Positions 37,627 to 46,965 of a DNA stretch of 47,541 nt are shown here, one piece after another; positions within the stretch are counted from its first letter, which is position 1; every line of letters begins with the position of its first letter. The notes below the pieces were generated by a model that saw only the letters and a list, made by a program, of their open reading frames with translations, was not told the origin of the DNA and ran no database searches. The position numbers and the translations under genes are program-made. Origin of the DNA: an uncultured bacterium (GTDB taxonomy: Bacteria > Planctomycetota > UBA1135 > GCA-002748355); the NCBI GenBank assembly GCA_937858895.1, contig CALLZN010000346.1, forward strand, positions 1 to 47,541, in the 5' to 3' direction.

Positions 37627-37649
37627 GATACCTACTGACAAGTAGTATC
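37627..37649 (+). promoter_or_regulatory. AT-rich hairpin just before fliD
   Basis: GATACCTACT pairs with AGTAGTATC around GACA, with one bulged C. It ends 14 bases before the fliD ATG and directly ahead of the GTGGGG ribosome site, so it could affect translation or start of transcription. Confidence 0.4.
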
Positions 37650-37663
37650 AGTGGGGTCATGCC

Positions 37664-39088
37664 ATGAGCAGTGTCGGCGGAATCTCTTTCGGTGGTTTAG
37701 CGAGTGGACTCGACACGCAGTCCATCATCCGACAGCTGCTCGCTGTCGAGAGCCGGCCGATCGCGCTCCTTGAAGCGAAGAAGAAGAACTTCCAAGCCAA
37801 GAAGAGCCTCTATGGCCAACTCGAGGGCTCTCTCGACAAACTCTTCGAAAGCGCCAAGGGTCTCCGGCTCGCCAGCAGCTTTCTCGACTTCAAGGTCAAG
37901 ACGAGCGACGACGACAAGCACCTGACCGCCAGCGCGGCGAGTAACGCGGCTGCCGGCAAACACGACATCATCATCGAGCAGCTGGCGCAAGCGCGGACAC
38001 GCACGACCTCCGGCAGCGACAATGCCGACACTGCGCGGCACGGCGCGGGACTCCTTCGCTTCGACTTCACGGATGGACGGAGCTCGGCCTTCGTCAACAT
38101 TCCGGATAGTCAAGGCGAGCCGAGCTCGCTCGACAACATTGCGTCATCTATCAACGCGGCTGAAATCGGGATTCAAGCGAGCGTAGTCAATACCGGGATC
38201 GGCGACAAGCCGTACAAGCTCGTCTTGACTTCCAACGAGCCAGGTACGAAGAACGAATTCACGGTCTCGACGGACACAGCAAGCGGCCCGTTGATCGATC
38301 TCGCCAACGAGCTCACGAACGACAATTCGATTCCGGCCCTGCAGGCCAAGCTCAAGATCAACGGTGTCCCGGCAGAACGATCGAGCAACTCGATCTCGGA
38401 CTTGATCGCTGGCGTCACGGTAGACCTGGCCGCGGTCCACGCGACCGGCGAAAAGACGACGATCACGATCACGCCAAACGCCGAGGAGACCGGCAAGAAG
38501 GTCAAGGCTTTCGTCGACGCCTACAACGAAGTAGTCGATTTCATTTCCAATCAGCAGAAGCTGATCAAGAACGAAGACTCGGCGACCAATCGCGACACGG
38601 ATGACGACAACGACATCCGGACCAACCCGCTCTTCGGCGAATCGTCACTGCGCACTATCCGCAGCACGCTCCGCTCCCTCGTTGGATCTTCTGTTGACGG
38701 CAATGAAGCCTTCGCGCTGCTCTCTCAAGTCGGCATCGACTCGGACCGCGACGGGAAGCTGACCTTCAATCAAGGTGAGTTCGAAGAAGCCGTGACCAAG
38801 GACCCCGAGGCGGTCCGCAACATCTTCACGAACGAAACCAACGGCATCGCCAACTCGATCTACGACGCGATCGACGAGTGGACCGACTCGATCGACGGGC
38901 TCCTCGCGGCGAGCACGCAAGGCATCGATCGCAACGTGACCGACATCAACCGACAGATCTCACGTGCCGAAGAAAAACTCGACGCATACGAGTTCGCCCT
39001 GACCCAGAAATACGCCAACCTCGAGATCACGATGGGGCGACTCCAGGCGCAGCTCGGATCCATCGCCAACATCGGCCAACGCCGCTGA
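37664..39088 (+). CDS. fliD: Filament cap protein FliD
   Basis: 474 residues, typical length. The N-terminus SSVGGISFGGLASGLDTQSIIRQLLAVESRPIALLEAKKKNFQAKK is the FliD signature. The middle holds strand-rich domains, and the C-terminus has DAYNEVVDFISNQQKL and the coiled end (DINRQISRAEEKLDAYEFALTQKYANLEITMGRLQAQLGSI). FliD caps the growing filament and folds flagellin. The order fliD-fliS-FliT-like follows. Confidence 0.96.
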   Translation: MSSVGGISFGGLASGLDTQSIIRQLLAVESRPIALLEAKKKNFQAKKSLYGQLEGSLDKLFESAKGLRLASSFLDFKVKTSDDDKHLTASAASNAAAGKHDIIIEQLAQARTRTTSGSDNADTARHGAGLLRFDFTDGRSSAFVNIPDSQGEPSSLDNIASSINAAEIGIQASVVNTGIGDKPYKLVLTSNEPGTKNEFTVSTDTASGPLIDLANELTNDNSIPALQAKLKINGVPAERSSNSISDLIAGVTVDLAAVHATGEKTTITITPNAEETGKKVKAFVDAYNEVVDFISNQQKLIKNEDSATNRDTDDDNDIRTNPLFGESSLRTIRSTLRSLVGSSVDGNEAFALLSQVGIDSDRDGKLTFNQGEFEEAVTKDPEAVRNIFTNETNGIANSIYDAIDEWTDSIDGLLAASTQGIDRNVTDINRQISRAEEKLDAYEFALTQKYANLEITMGRLQAQLGSIANIGQRR

Positions 39089-39125
39089 TCGCGGCTTTCT
39101 CGAAGTCCCCTTCCCCCGAAGCATC

Positions 39126-39506
39126 ATGACCTACGCCAACGCAGCGGAAACCTATCGCCGCAATCAGATCCTCAGCGCGAGCCCCGAGAAACTCATCGTC
39201 CTGCTCTACGATGGCGCATTGCAACAGCTGGGGCGCGCCAAGAACGCACTGCACTCCGGTGGCAAGTCGCAGTCGGCGGAGATCGGCATCGCACTCGGCA
39301 AGGCGATGGCGATCGTCGGTGAACTTCGCGGCAGCCTCGACATCGAGCGCGGCGGTGACATCGCCGGCAACCTCGATCGACTCTATGACTACTGCCTCGA
39401 CCAGATCTTCGCGACCAACGTGGAGCGGAACCCACAGGTCATCGAGTCACCAATCAAGGTATTGAGGACACTCAAAGAGGGCTGGGATGCCGTCATCGCC
39501 GTGTGA
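39126..39506 (+). CDS. fliS: Flagellin chaperone FliS
   Basis: 126 residues. The conserved start YANAAETYRRNQILSASPEKLIVLLYDGALQQL contains the YxxNxxxxxSPxxLIxxLYxG motif of FliS. Helical throughout. FliS binds the C-terminus of flagellin and holds it unfolded for export. It overlaps the next gene by 20 bases. Confidence 0.95.
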   Translation: MTYANAAETYRRNQILSASPEKLIVLLYDGALQQLGRAKNALHSGGKSQSAEIGIALGKAMAIVGELRGSLDIERGGDIAGNLDRLYDYCLDQIFATNVERNPQVIESPIKVLRTLKEGWDAVIAV

Positions 39507-39834
39507 ATCCTCGACGATCCTAGCTGCCATCGAAGACAATTGGCGCGCTGCACTGATGCTGCTCGCAGCCGATGACCTTGACGGCAGCGAGCTCCTCGCG
39601 CACGTGGAAGCGGCAGAACTGCCGCTGCGCCGCTTGCAAGAACTCGCGAGCGAAGACCGGAGGATCGACATTCCCGATCGAGTCAAGGACCTCGGCCGAA
39701 CGCTGTCCGAGAAGCTCAACGACGAACACGCGCAAATCGATCGCTTGCGCCAAGACCTCAATAAGCGTCGCAGCGCGCTGCGTTGTTACAAGGCTCCTGA
39801 GACCAGCGGTCGTCGCTTCAGCGACGACGCTTGA
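39487..39834 (+). CDS. FliT-like small helical protein
   Basis: 115 residues, mostly helical and rich in Leu, Glu and Arg (NDEHAQIDRLRQDLNKRRSALRCYK). Sequence similarity to FliT is too low to see by eye; the size, helical plan and position after fliD-fliS are those of the FliT chaperone. The ATG lies 20 bases inside fliS in another frame, which suggests coupled translation. A hairpin is embedded in the last codons. Confidence 0.65.
   Translation: MPSSPCESSTILAAIEDNWRAALMLLAADDLDGSELLAHVEAAELPLRRLQELASEDRRIDIPDRVKDLGRTLSEKLNDEHAQIDRLRQDLNKRRSALRCYKAPETSGRRFSDDA
39809..39828. terminator. Bidirectional hairpin between convergent genes
   Basis: GTCGTCGCT and AGCGACGAC form a 9-base inverted repeat with TC at the centre, inside the 3' coding end of the FliT-like gene and 11 bases beyond the stop of the von Willebrand protein. 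The two convergent genes are only 5 bases apart, so this is the only candidate terminator. Confidence 0.45.
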
Positions 39835-39839
39835 CGCGG

Positions 39840-41606
39840 CTACTTCTTGGGTACGACGAAGCGACCGTTGTTCTCTTCGGCCAGCTTCTTCATGAACTCC
39901 TCGGCGCCCATGTTGCCCGGCAGACGCGTGGGCCTGCCGCCGCTGTTGGCCTTGTCCACGTCTTCGTTCCCGATGAAGACCGCGTGGATCCGGACTTGAG
40001 CACCCTGGTTCCACTCGCGGACGATGCGGAGGATCTCGCTCGTATTCGTGATCGTGCCGAGCGTGGGTGAGCCGTCGCTCAGGAGAAAGATCTCGTCGAC
40101 GTAGGACTCGTAGGCGTCGTCTTTCTTGGCCGCGAACTTGACCTTGAGGGCGGCGTCGAGCCCATCGTAGAGCATCGTCCCACCGCCCGGGTTGACCTTC
40201 GCGACGTAAGTCGCGAGCGCCTTCTTGTTCTTGGGGTTGGCCTCGACGAGCGTGTTCTTCCACTCCTTCACGTGGTCCGAAAAGAAGCAGACGTTGAACT
40301 TCGAGTCGGGCGCGAGCGCGTCGATGACCTTGAGCAGCTCGGCCTTGGCGCGAGCCATGCGACTCGCCTCTTTGTCGAACTTGCCAGGAGGCCCTGCGCT
40401 CGTCGTCGCATCGAACGGCCACTCCATCGATCCACTGATGTCGACGACGAAGTACACGTTGTTACCTGTGACCGGAATCCCGAAGAACTCACTCGCAACC
40501 GTGCCCTCCTTCGTGGCATCGAGTTGCGCCTTCGATGGTGCGAGTACAAAGGTGTCTTTGACACCGTCCCACCAACTGCGCCACTTTTCGGGCTCGCGAA
40601 TATCAGCGTAGTAACCTGTGAGATCGACGAGCGCTTCGTGAACCGACTTGAGAAGCGTCCCTGAGAACGCCGCTTGCTTGCCCTTCTTCGAGATGCTCTT
40701 GTTGCCCTCTTCGAGCAAGTCGAGCAGGACGGAGATGCTGCCACGCGAGCGGATCTCGCGGGTCAACGGCAACAAGGCAATCCGCGAGCGCCAATCGTCG
40801 AGCGTCGTCAGCCGCTCCAGGACGATGTTGAGGGCGAACTTCAAGTCCTTGTCTTCGGGCTTGGGCTTCTCGGCGCGCACGAGCTTTTGCATCGACGACG
40901 CCAGCGCCCCGACGTCGTCCGAGAACTTCGCGTCCTTGAGCGCGGTCGCGACGTGCGTCACCGCAGGGCCGAAGCCCGTCGCGCCGAGGGCGCTCGCAGC
41001 GGCGACACGCAGCCCGCCGTCTTCGACCTTCAAGAAGCGCTCGAGCAAGCTGCGCACACCCGGATGCGCCATTCGTTGCAGCGCTGGCATCATCGCGACC
41101 GCCATGTCGGCGTCGGCGAAGGCAACGGAAGGCTCGGCACCGGCAGCGCCTTTTGTCTCGGAGAAACCCGCCTCGAGCTTGGCTAGGACTGCATCCTGCA
41201 CTTTGGCGCCGTACTTGGGATCGCCGAGAGCTTCGACGATCACGTTGCGTAGCCGCGTAATCTCGCCACGAAGCTCCCAGGCGCGCCCACCTTTCTTGGT
41301 CAAGCTCTCACTGACCGTCGCCATGAGCGCCTCGATGTCCGCCTTGTCGGCACGCTCGAGCACGACCTGCATGAGGCCCTGCGCCTCTTCGTAGCGCGTA
41401 TAGGGCTCGCGTTGTCGAACCTTGTTCTTGAGCGAAGGCGCCAAGTAGGGCTTACGGTGAGCAATATCGGGCTTGTCGAGCTCGATGCGTCCGGCGACGA
41501 AGTCGCGGCTCCAACGCTGGAGCGACGACGTGATGTCGTCCTTCTGCGCTCGGGACGGAACGGCGAAGAAGATCAGCGCCAGGGTCAGCAAGAACGAGAA
41601 TTTCAT
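39840..41606 (-). CDS. Exported HEAT-repeat / von Willebrand factor A protein
   Basis: 588 residues. A signal peptide (MKFSFLLTLALIFFAVPSRA) is followed by about 300 residues of HEAT-like helical repeats (MPALQRMAHPGVRSLLERFLKVEDGGLRVAAASALGATGFG). A von Willebrand A domain starts near residue 385, with the MIDAS motif DISGS at Asp389, then GGTMLYDGLDAAL and LLSDGSPTLG. Such proteins bind partners in a metal-dependent way at the envelope or outside. Substrate unknown. It is alone on its strand, divergent from rph. Confidence 0.85.
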   Translation of the reverse strand: MKFSFLLTLALIFFAVPSRAQKDDITSSLQRWSRDFVAGRIELDKPDIAHRKPYLAPSLKNKVRQREPYTRYEEAQGLMQVVLERADKADIEALMATVSESLTKKGGRAWELRGEITRLRNVIVEALGDPKYGAKVQDAVLAKLEAGFSETKGAAGAEPSVAFADADMAVAMMPALQRMAHPGVRSLLERFLKVEDGGLRVAAASALGATGFGPAVTHVATALKDAKFSDDVGALASSMQKLVRAEKPKPEDKDLKFALNIVLERLTTLDDWRSRIALLPLTREIRSRGSISVLLDLLEEGNKSISKKGKQAAFSGTLLKSVHEALVDLTGYYADIREPEKWRSWWDGVKDTFVLAPSKAQLDATKEGTVASEFFGIPVTGNNVYFVVDISGSMEWPFDATTSAGPPGKFDKEASRMARAKAELLKVIDALAPDSKFNVCFFSDHVKEWKNTLVEANPKNKKALATYVAKVNPGGGTMLYDGLDAALKVKFAAKKDDAYESYVDEIFLLSDGSPTLGTITNTSEILRIVREWNQGAQVRIHAVFIGNEDVDKANSGGRPTRLPGNMGAEEFMKKLAEENNGRFVVPKK

Positions 41607-41801
41607 TGGCAGAGCTGTTGGGCCAAGACTGGTCGTGAAAGGCCGGGGGACATCGAGGATACCCCTGGGCGTCCCCCCGGTGCCACGCTAAGCCTTGCTG
41701 CCCTGCGCCAGAACGAGGCATGGCGAGGCGCCGGGTCGTCTCGTAAACTCTTCCGCCCGGTTTCCGGACCGACCACATTGCCCACTTCGTGGAGGAAGTC
41801 C

Positions 41802-42524
41802 TTGCCCGCACGCTCCTACGACCGCGCCCCGAACGAGCTTCGACCTTGCCGCATCGAGCGCGACATCCCGACCAAAGCGCCTGGGGCCGTCCTGGTCCAC
41901 TTTGGCGAAACGGCGGTCCTCTGCACGGCAACGCTGACCGACTCCCTGCCCACTTGGCTTCAGGGGAGCGGACACGGATGGTTGACAGCCGAATATGCGA
42001 TGCATCCTGCTGCGACTGGTGGCCGCAAGGCACGCGACGGTCGCAGCGGAAGAACGGACGGACGCTCGATCGAGATCCAGCGCCTCATCGGTCGCTCGCT
42101 GCGCATGGCCGTCCACACCGACAAGCTGCCCGAATGCTCGATCTGGATCGACTGCGATGTGCTCCGGGCCGATGGCGGCACGCGCACGGCGGCGTTGACC
42201 GGCGCCTGGGTCGCCTTGCACGACCTCCTCGTGCACATGCGGTCGATGTCGAAGCTCAGCAACTGGCCGCTCCGTGACCGCCTCGCCGCGGTGAGCGTCG
42301 GCCTGGTCGGTGGCGAACCCTACCTCGACCTCGACTATTCCGAGGACAGCCGAGCGGACGCCGACATGAACGTCGTCATGCTCGAGAGCGGCGAACTGGT
42401 CGAAGTGCAAGTCAGCGCTGAGAAGCGCCCCCTGACGCGTGCACAACACGACGCGCTGCTCGACCTCGCGACCGCCGGCTGCCGCGAGCTCTTCCAAGTC
42501 CAGCGTCGCTCGGTCGAGACCTGA
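41802..42524 (+). CDS. rph: Ribonuclease PH
   Basis: 240 residues from TTG 41802, chosen because GGAGG lies six bases upstream and the product then has the family length; the in-frame upstream part has no similarity. Motifs: ARSYDRAPNELRPCRIERD, GETAVLCTATL, GRSIEIQRLIGRSLR, IDCDVLRADGGTRTAALTGAWVAL and DLDYSEDSRADADMNVVM. It trims tRNA 3' ends by phosphorolysis. It is followed by rdgB after 7 bases, a common pairing. Confidence 0.96.
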   Translation: MPARSYDRAPNELRPCRIERDIPTKAPGAVLVHFGETAVLCTATLTDSLPTWLQGSGHGWLTAEYAMHPAATGGRKARDGRSGRTDGRSIEIQRLIGRSLRMAVHTDKLPECSIWIDCDVLRADGGTRTAALTGAWVALHDLLVHMRSMSKLSNWPLRDRLAAVSVGLVGGEPYLDLDYSEDSRADADMNVVMLESGELVEVQVSAEKRPLTRAQHDALLDLATAGCRELFQVQRRSVET

Positions 42525-42531
42525 GCGCCAC

Positions 42532-43272
42532 GTGTCGCCGACGCCTTCGAGGACGCTGTGGTTGGCGACGAGCAACCGCAAGAAGGGCGCGGAGCTCGCG
42601 CGCATGCAGGCTGGCCTCATGCGCATCGCGACGCTCGCCGAGCTCGACACCGTCGTCTCGCATGCCGGAAGGGCCAGCGACTTCGAGGTCGTCGAGGACC
42701 AGCCCACCTTCTGTGGAAACGCGCGCAAGAAGGCAGTCGAGACCGCCGCTCATCTGCGTTCGCTCGGCGTCGCGGCGAGCGACCTCGTCCTCGCGGACGA
42801 CTCCGGCCTTTGCGTCGACGCGCTCGATGGCGCGCCTGGCGTGCACTCGGCGCGCTACGCCGGCCCGCACGCAAGCGACCGCGAGCGCATCGACAAGCTC
42901 CTCGCAGCCCTCGAGAGGCGCAGCGACCGCGGAGCGCGCTTCGTCTGTGCGCTCTGTGTCGCCATGGTCGGCGACGGCGATCCGGCTTCGACCACGCCGA
43001 TCTTCGAGCACGAGGCCAGCGTGGTCGGTGACATCCTCGAAGAAGCGCGTGGCAGCGACGGCTTCGGCTACGATCCAATCTTCGCCCCTGCGCCACACGA
43101 GTTGGCGGACGCAGGCCTCGCAAGCCCGTCGGATCGACGCAGCTTCGCCGAGTTGGGAGCCACCGTGAAAGACAAGATCGGACACCGCGGCAAGGCGCTA
43201 GCTGCGCTCGCGAGATTTTTGAGCAAGCAGACTCTGTTCAGCGCGCTCGACAGGAACGAAAGACAAGGCTGA
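42532..43272 (+). CDS. rdgB: RdgB/HAM1 non-canonical purine NTP pyrophosphatase
   Basis: 246 residues from GTG 42532, just after rph. Motifs: LWLATSNRKKGAEL at the start, FCGNARKKAVETA, LADDSGLCVDALDGAPGVHSARYAG with the catalytic acid pair, and GFGYDPIF, then ATVKDKIGHRGKAL. It removes dITP, XTP and related nucleotides. Family members are about 200 residues; a 20-residue C-terminal tail and internal insertions explain the extra length. An upstream in-frame start inside rph is unlikely. Confidence 0.93.
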   Translation: MSPTPSRTLWLATSNRKKGAELARMQAGLMRIATLAELDTVVSHAGRASDFEVVEDQPTFCGNARKKAVETAAHLRSLGVAASDLVLADDSGLCVDALDGAPGVHSARYAGPHASDRERIDKLLAALERRSDRGARFVCALCVAMVGDGDPASTTPIFEHEASVVGDILEEARGSDGFGYDPIFAPAPHELADAGLASPSDRRSFAELGATVKDKIGHRGKALAALARFLSKQTLFSALDRNERQG

Positions 43273-43314
43273 CCGATAGCGGCAGAATCGGCCCAGCACG
43301 GCGCCGAGACCGGA

Positions 43315-45111
43315 ATGATCGACAAGATTCGCAACTTCTGCATCATCGCGCACATCGACCACGGCAAGTCGACGCTCGCCGACCGCCTCATGGAGCTGAC
43401 GGGCACCGTCACGGCGCGCGAAATGCACGCTCAGCTCCTCGACGACATGGACCTCGAACGCGAGCGCGGCATCACGATCAAGGCGAAAGCCGTCGCGATG
43501 ACGTATCGCGCCAAGGACGGCCAGGACTACAACCTCAACCTGATCGATACGCCGGGTCACGTCGACTTCAGCTATGAGGTCGAGAAGTCCCTGCAAGCCT
43601 GCGAAGGGGCCTTGCTCCTCGTCGATGCCGCACAAGGAGTCGAAGCGCAGACGGTCGCAAACGCTCACCTCGCCGAGGCGGCCAAGCTCGAGATCATTGG
43701 CGTCATGAACAAGGTCGACCTGCCGACCGCGCGACCCGACGCGATCGCGATGGAGATCGAGAACACGGTCTGCATCCCGGCCGAAGAAATCCTGCACTGC
43801 AGCGCGAAGTCGGGCTTTGGCGTCGTCGACCTGCTCGAAGCCATCGTCGCTCGCATTCCAGCCCCGCGCGGCAACGTCAACAAACCCCTCCAGGGGCTCA
43901 TCTTCGACAGCTACTTCGACGACTACCGAGGCGTCATTATTTATTGCCGCATCGTCAACGGCGTGCTCAAGAAGCGGCAGCGCATCTTCATGCCGGGCAC
44001 GGAGACGGCCTACGAGGTCATCGAGGTCGGCGTAATGACCCCGCGCATGTCGCCCCGCGATTCGCTGAGCGCCGGCCAGGTCGGTTACATCGTGGCCAAC
44101 ATCAAGCGCCTCGAGGACGTCGTCATCGGTGATACGATCCTCGACGAGAAGGGCGAGCGCGCGCCAGCGCTCCCGGGTTTCGCCATGCCCAAGCCCATGG
44201 TCTTCTGCGGCTTGTTCCCGACGAGCGCCGGCGACTTCGAAGACCTGCGCAAGGCACTCGACAAGCTCAAACTGAACGACTCTTCGTTCAGCTACGAACC
44301 CGAGACTTCGGATGCCTTGGGCTTCGGCTTCCGCTGTGGCTTCCTCGGCCTCTTGCACATGAACATCGTGCAAGAACGGCTCGAGCGCGAAGACGACATG
44401 GACCTCGTGCAGACGGCGCCGACGGTCGTCTACCAAGTCCGGACCCGCGACAACACCCTCAAGGAGATCCGCAGTCCGTCCGAGCTCCCCGATGGCAGCA
44501 CGATCCTCGAGCTGCTCGAGCCGATCGTGAAGCTGTCGATTCTCGTGCCGACGAACGCCATCGGTGCCGTCATGAAGCTCGGCACCGAACGGCGCGGGCG
44601 CTACCTCACGACCGACATCGTCGGCAACGACCGTCAGATGATCGTCTTCGAGATGCCCTTGTCGGAGATCATCTTCGACTTCCACGACAAGCTGAAGTCG
44701 GCGACGCGCGGCTACGGCACGATGGACTACGAGTTCATCGAGTATCGCGTTGCCCCCCTCGTGCCGCTGCGCATCCTCGTCAACGGAGCCGAAGTCGACG
44801 CGCTCTGCACGATCGTGCACCGCGACGACGCCGAGCGTCGGGGTCGGGCCGTGATCCAAAAGCTGCGCAAGGAGATCCCGCGACACATGTTCCAGATCCC
44901 CTTGCAAGCGGCGATCTACGGCAAGATCGTCGCGCGCGAGAACATCAGCGCGATGGCCAAGAACGTCACGGCCAAGTGCTACGGCGGCGACATCACGCGC
45001 AAGCGCAAGCTCCTCGAAAAGCAGAAAGCCGGCAAGAAGCGCATGAAGATGGTCGGCAACGTCGAGATCCCGCAGAAGGCCTTCCTCGCTGTTCTGGGTA
45101 GCGACGAGTGA
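43315..45111 (+). CDS. lepA: Elongation factor 4 (LepA)
   Basis: 598 residues, full length. GTPase domain: G1 AHIDHGKST, switch I with ERERGITIKAK, G3 DTPGH, G4 NKVD. Elongation-factor domains follow (FCGLFPTSAGDFEDLRKALDKLKLNDSSFSYEPE), and the LepA-specific C-terminal domain with GGDITRKRKLLEKQKAGKKRMK. It acts on stalled or initiating ribosomes. LepB follows after 76 bases, the classic lepA-lepB order. Confidence 0.98.
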   Translation: MIDKIRNFCIIAHIDHGKSTLADRLMELTGTVTAREMHAQLLDDMDLERERGITIKAKAVAMTYRAKDGQDYNLNLIDTPGHVDFSYEVEKSLQACEGALLLVDAAQGVEAQTVANAHLAEAAKLEIIGVMNKVDLPTARPDAIAMEIENTVCIPAEEILHCSAKSGFGVVDLLEAIVARIPAPRGNVNKPLQGLIFDSYFDDYRGVIIYCRIVNGVLKKRQRIFMPGTETAYEVIEVGVMTPRMSPRDSLSAGQVGYIVANIKRLEDVVIGDTILDEKGERAPALPGFAMPKPMVFCGLFPTSAGDFEDLRKALDKLKLNDSSFSYEPETSDALGFGFRCGFLGLLHMNIVQERLEREDDMDLVQTAPTVVYQVRTRDNTLKEIRSPSELPDGSTILELLEPIVKLSILVPTNAIGAVMKLGTERRGRYLTTDIVGNDRQMIVFEMPLSEIIFDFHDKLKSATRGYGTMDYEFIEYRVAPLVPLRILVNGAEVDALCTIVHRDDAERRGRAVIQKLRKEIPRHMFQIPLQAAIYGKIVARENISAMAKNVTAKCYGGDITRKRKLLEKQKAGKKRMKMVGNVEIPQKAFLAVLGSDE

Positions 45112-45187
45112 CATCTCGTCGTGGCCATCGGCGGGGATTCGCAACGTCGGGGTTGACCTTTGGGCCGCTCGGCCTTTCGCTCACGTC

Positions 45188-46735
45188 GTGAGCAAACCGA
45201 TCCACACTGCGCCTTCCCCTTTTTCGCACGCGATCCGCGACCAGATCGAAGCCTTCGCGATGGCGATCTTGATGGCGATCGGGCTCAAGTACTTCCTAGT
45301 CGAAGCCTTCCAGATCCCGACGCCGTCGATGCAGCCGGTCTTGATGGGGAGCCCGGCGACCGGCGTCCACGACCGCATCCTCGTCGACAAGGCCGCCTAC
45401 CTCGGCTCGGCACCCGAACGCTGGCACGTCGCGGTCTTCCGCTACCCGCACAACCAGAGCCAGAACTACGTCAAGCGCATCGTCGGCCTCGGCGACGAGA
45501 AGCTGCGCATCTTCAACGGTGACGTCTACAAGCTCATGCCGGGCGAGGACAGCAAGGCACCGTCGTGGCAAACGCTCCGCAAGCCCCTCGGCCTGCAAGA
45601 CCATCTGTGGAAGCAGATTTGGGCGCAGAGCGAGGAGGATCGCTCTTCGATCGGACGCATGTTCGAGCTGAAGCGCGCTCTCGGCGGGACCTGGAAGATC
45701 GACGAGAAAGGTGTCGTGCGGGCCGAAGCGAGCGGCGGCGCCGTCACGCGCACGACGCTCGAGCTGACCAAGCCCGAGAACCAGTACGCCCACGGCTACC
45801 CCAGTCACCTGCGGGCCAAGATCATCGAAGAGGCGGGGAGCGGCGAAAACCTCGTCGTGAGCGACCTCGATTGGCGAGTGACCGCGGGCATCCTCGATGC
45901 GACCAAGGCCGTCGAGCTCCGCGTCGTCGAGCTGACGAGCGAGAACAGCTCCCGCGCTTGGCGCCTGCGCGTCGAGCGTGGTGCCGACGGTCGGGGCAAG
46001 GTGACCCACGACTTCTTTGCGGTGAGCGCCGACCTGCTGCGCGGCAAACCCGCGACGTCGAGCCTCGTCGGCGAAGCCAGCCTCTCGATGAGCCCCGGCG
46101 CATCCATCGACCTGCGCCTCGCCAACTGGGACGATCAATGCTTCGCGTCCGCAGGCGGCATCGCGCTCGGCCCGATCGAGTATGCGAGCGGCTTCGAAGC
46201 CACGATCGGGGTGCAGATGGAGGTCGTCATCGAAGGCGGCGCCGACCTGCGTGACATGACGATCGCGCGCGACAACACCTACGAGCGCTGGACCGACGAG
46301 CAAGGGCGCTACAGCAACGATGTCGTCCACGTGCCACCGGGCCACTGCTGGATGCTCGGCGACAACCAGCGCAACTCGGACGATGGCCGCACGTGGCGCC
46401 GCATGAAGCTCTGGCACCAAGACGGCAAGCTCGTCGCGCCGGGCAAGGGGACCGCGGTTGTCGGCAATGCGCGCTTCGAGTACGAAGGCCGGCCAACGCA
46501 GCTCGGCGTCGATGAGAACCCGGTCGTCGTGCCTCAGCGAGAGCGCATCGTCTTCACCGACCTCTTTGGTGAAGAGCACGTGTTTGCTGGCACGCCAGAA
46601 GACCTCATGCGCAGCGGCCGCTCGTGGCGGCAGGAAGATCAGGAAGAGAATGCGCGCTTCGTGCCCGAACGCTTCTTCGTCGGCCGGGCCTTCGCCACGT
46701 TCTATCCGTTCAGCCGCATTGGGCTGATCCGGTGA
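45188..46735 (+). CDS. lepB: Signal peptidase I with large insertion
   Basis: 515 residues, much longer than the 250-320 usual for the family. One N-terminal transmembrane segment (IEAFAMAILMAIGLKYFLVEAFQ) leads into box B with the catalytic Ser47 in IPTPSMQPVL. Box D has the catalytic Lys96 in NYVKRIVGLGDEKL. Box E, GDNQRNSDDGRTW, does not come until residue 391-403. The roughly 290 residues between D and E include an inserted beta-rich domain of unknown fold. All catalytic residues are intact, so it should cleave signal peptides. The start is GTG. Confidence 0.93.
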   Translation: MSKPIHTAPSPFSHAIRDQIEAFAMAILMAIGLKYFLVEAFQIPTPSMQPVLMGSPATGVHDRILVDKAAYLGSAPERWHVAVFRYPHNQSQNYVKRIVGLGDEKLRIFNGDVYKLMPGEDSKAPSWQTLRKPLGLQDHLWKQIWAQSEEDRSSIGRMFELKRALGGTWKIDEKGVVRAEASGGAVTRTTLELTKPENQYAHGYPSHLRAKIIEEAGSGENLVVSDLDWRVTAGILDATKAVELRVVELTSENSSRAWRLRVERGADGRGKVTHDFFAVSADLLRGKPATSSLVGEASLSMSPGASIDLRLANWDDQCFASAGGIALGPIEYASGFEATIGVQMEVVIEGGADLRDMTIARDNTYERWTDEQGRYSNDVVHVPPGHCWMLGDNQRNSDDGRTWRRMKLWHQDGKLVAPGKGTAVVGNARFEYEGRPTQLGVDENPVVVPQRERIVFTDLFGEEHVFAGTPEDLMRSGRSWRQEDQEENARFVPERFFVGRAFATFYPFSRIGLIR

Positions 46736-46765
46736 CCGACCGCGCCGCACGGGCTTTTCCCCGAG

Positions 46766-46774
46766 TTATCCACA
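46766..46774 (+). promoter_or_regulatory. Perfect DnaA box, first copy
   Basis: TTATCCACA, identical to the consensus DnaA box, in the context TTTCCCCGAGTTATCCACA. Its last three bases overlap the palindrome at 46772-46791. Confidence 0.65.
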
Positions 46775-46791
46775 GGCTGTGCACAGCCTGT
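46772..46791. repeat. 20-base perfect palindrome
   Basis: ACAGGCTGTG followed directly by CACAGCCTGT is a perfect uninterrupted 20-base palindrome overlapping the first DnaA box. It could be an operator for a dimeric regulator or a terminator stem for lepB. Confidence 0.9.
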
Positions 46792-46965
46792 AAAGGCTCG
46801 GTACACGCCGTCCATGACCGCCGCCGTGCGGCGGGCGGGCGCACGCAGGACCAGGGAGCGGGCACTACGATCCATGACCACTGCAATCGCAGGCCTCTTG
46901 CGACCGGACTTGGCGGCCCACCGGTATATGACCTTGCCGAAGGACGCGACAAGGTTACGGGCTGT

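Noticed and set aside
43198..45144. Long minus-strand open frame opposite lepA
   Set aside because: lepA is certain on the plus strand; the antisense frame is the usual GC-rich mirror.
45296..46750. Minus-strand open frame opposite lepB
   Set aside because: lepB has all catalytic boxes; the antisense product is arginine/alanine-biased with no motif.
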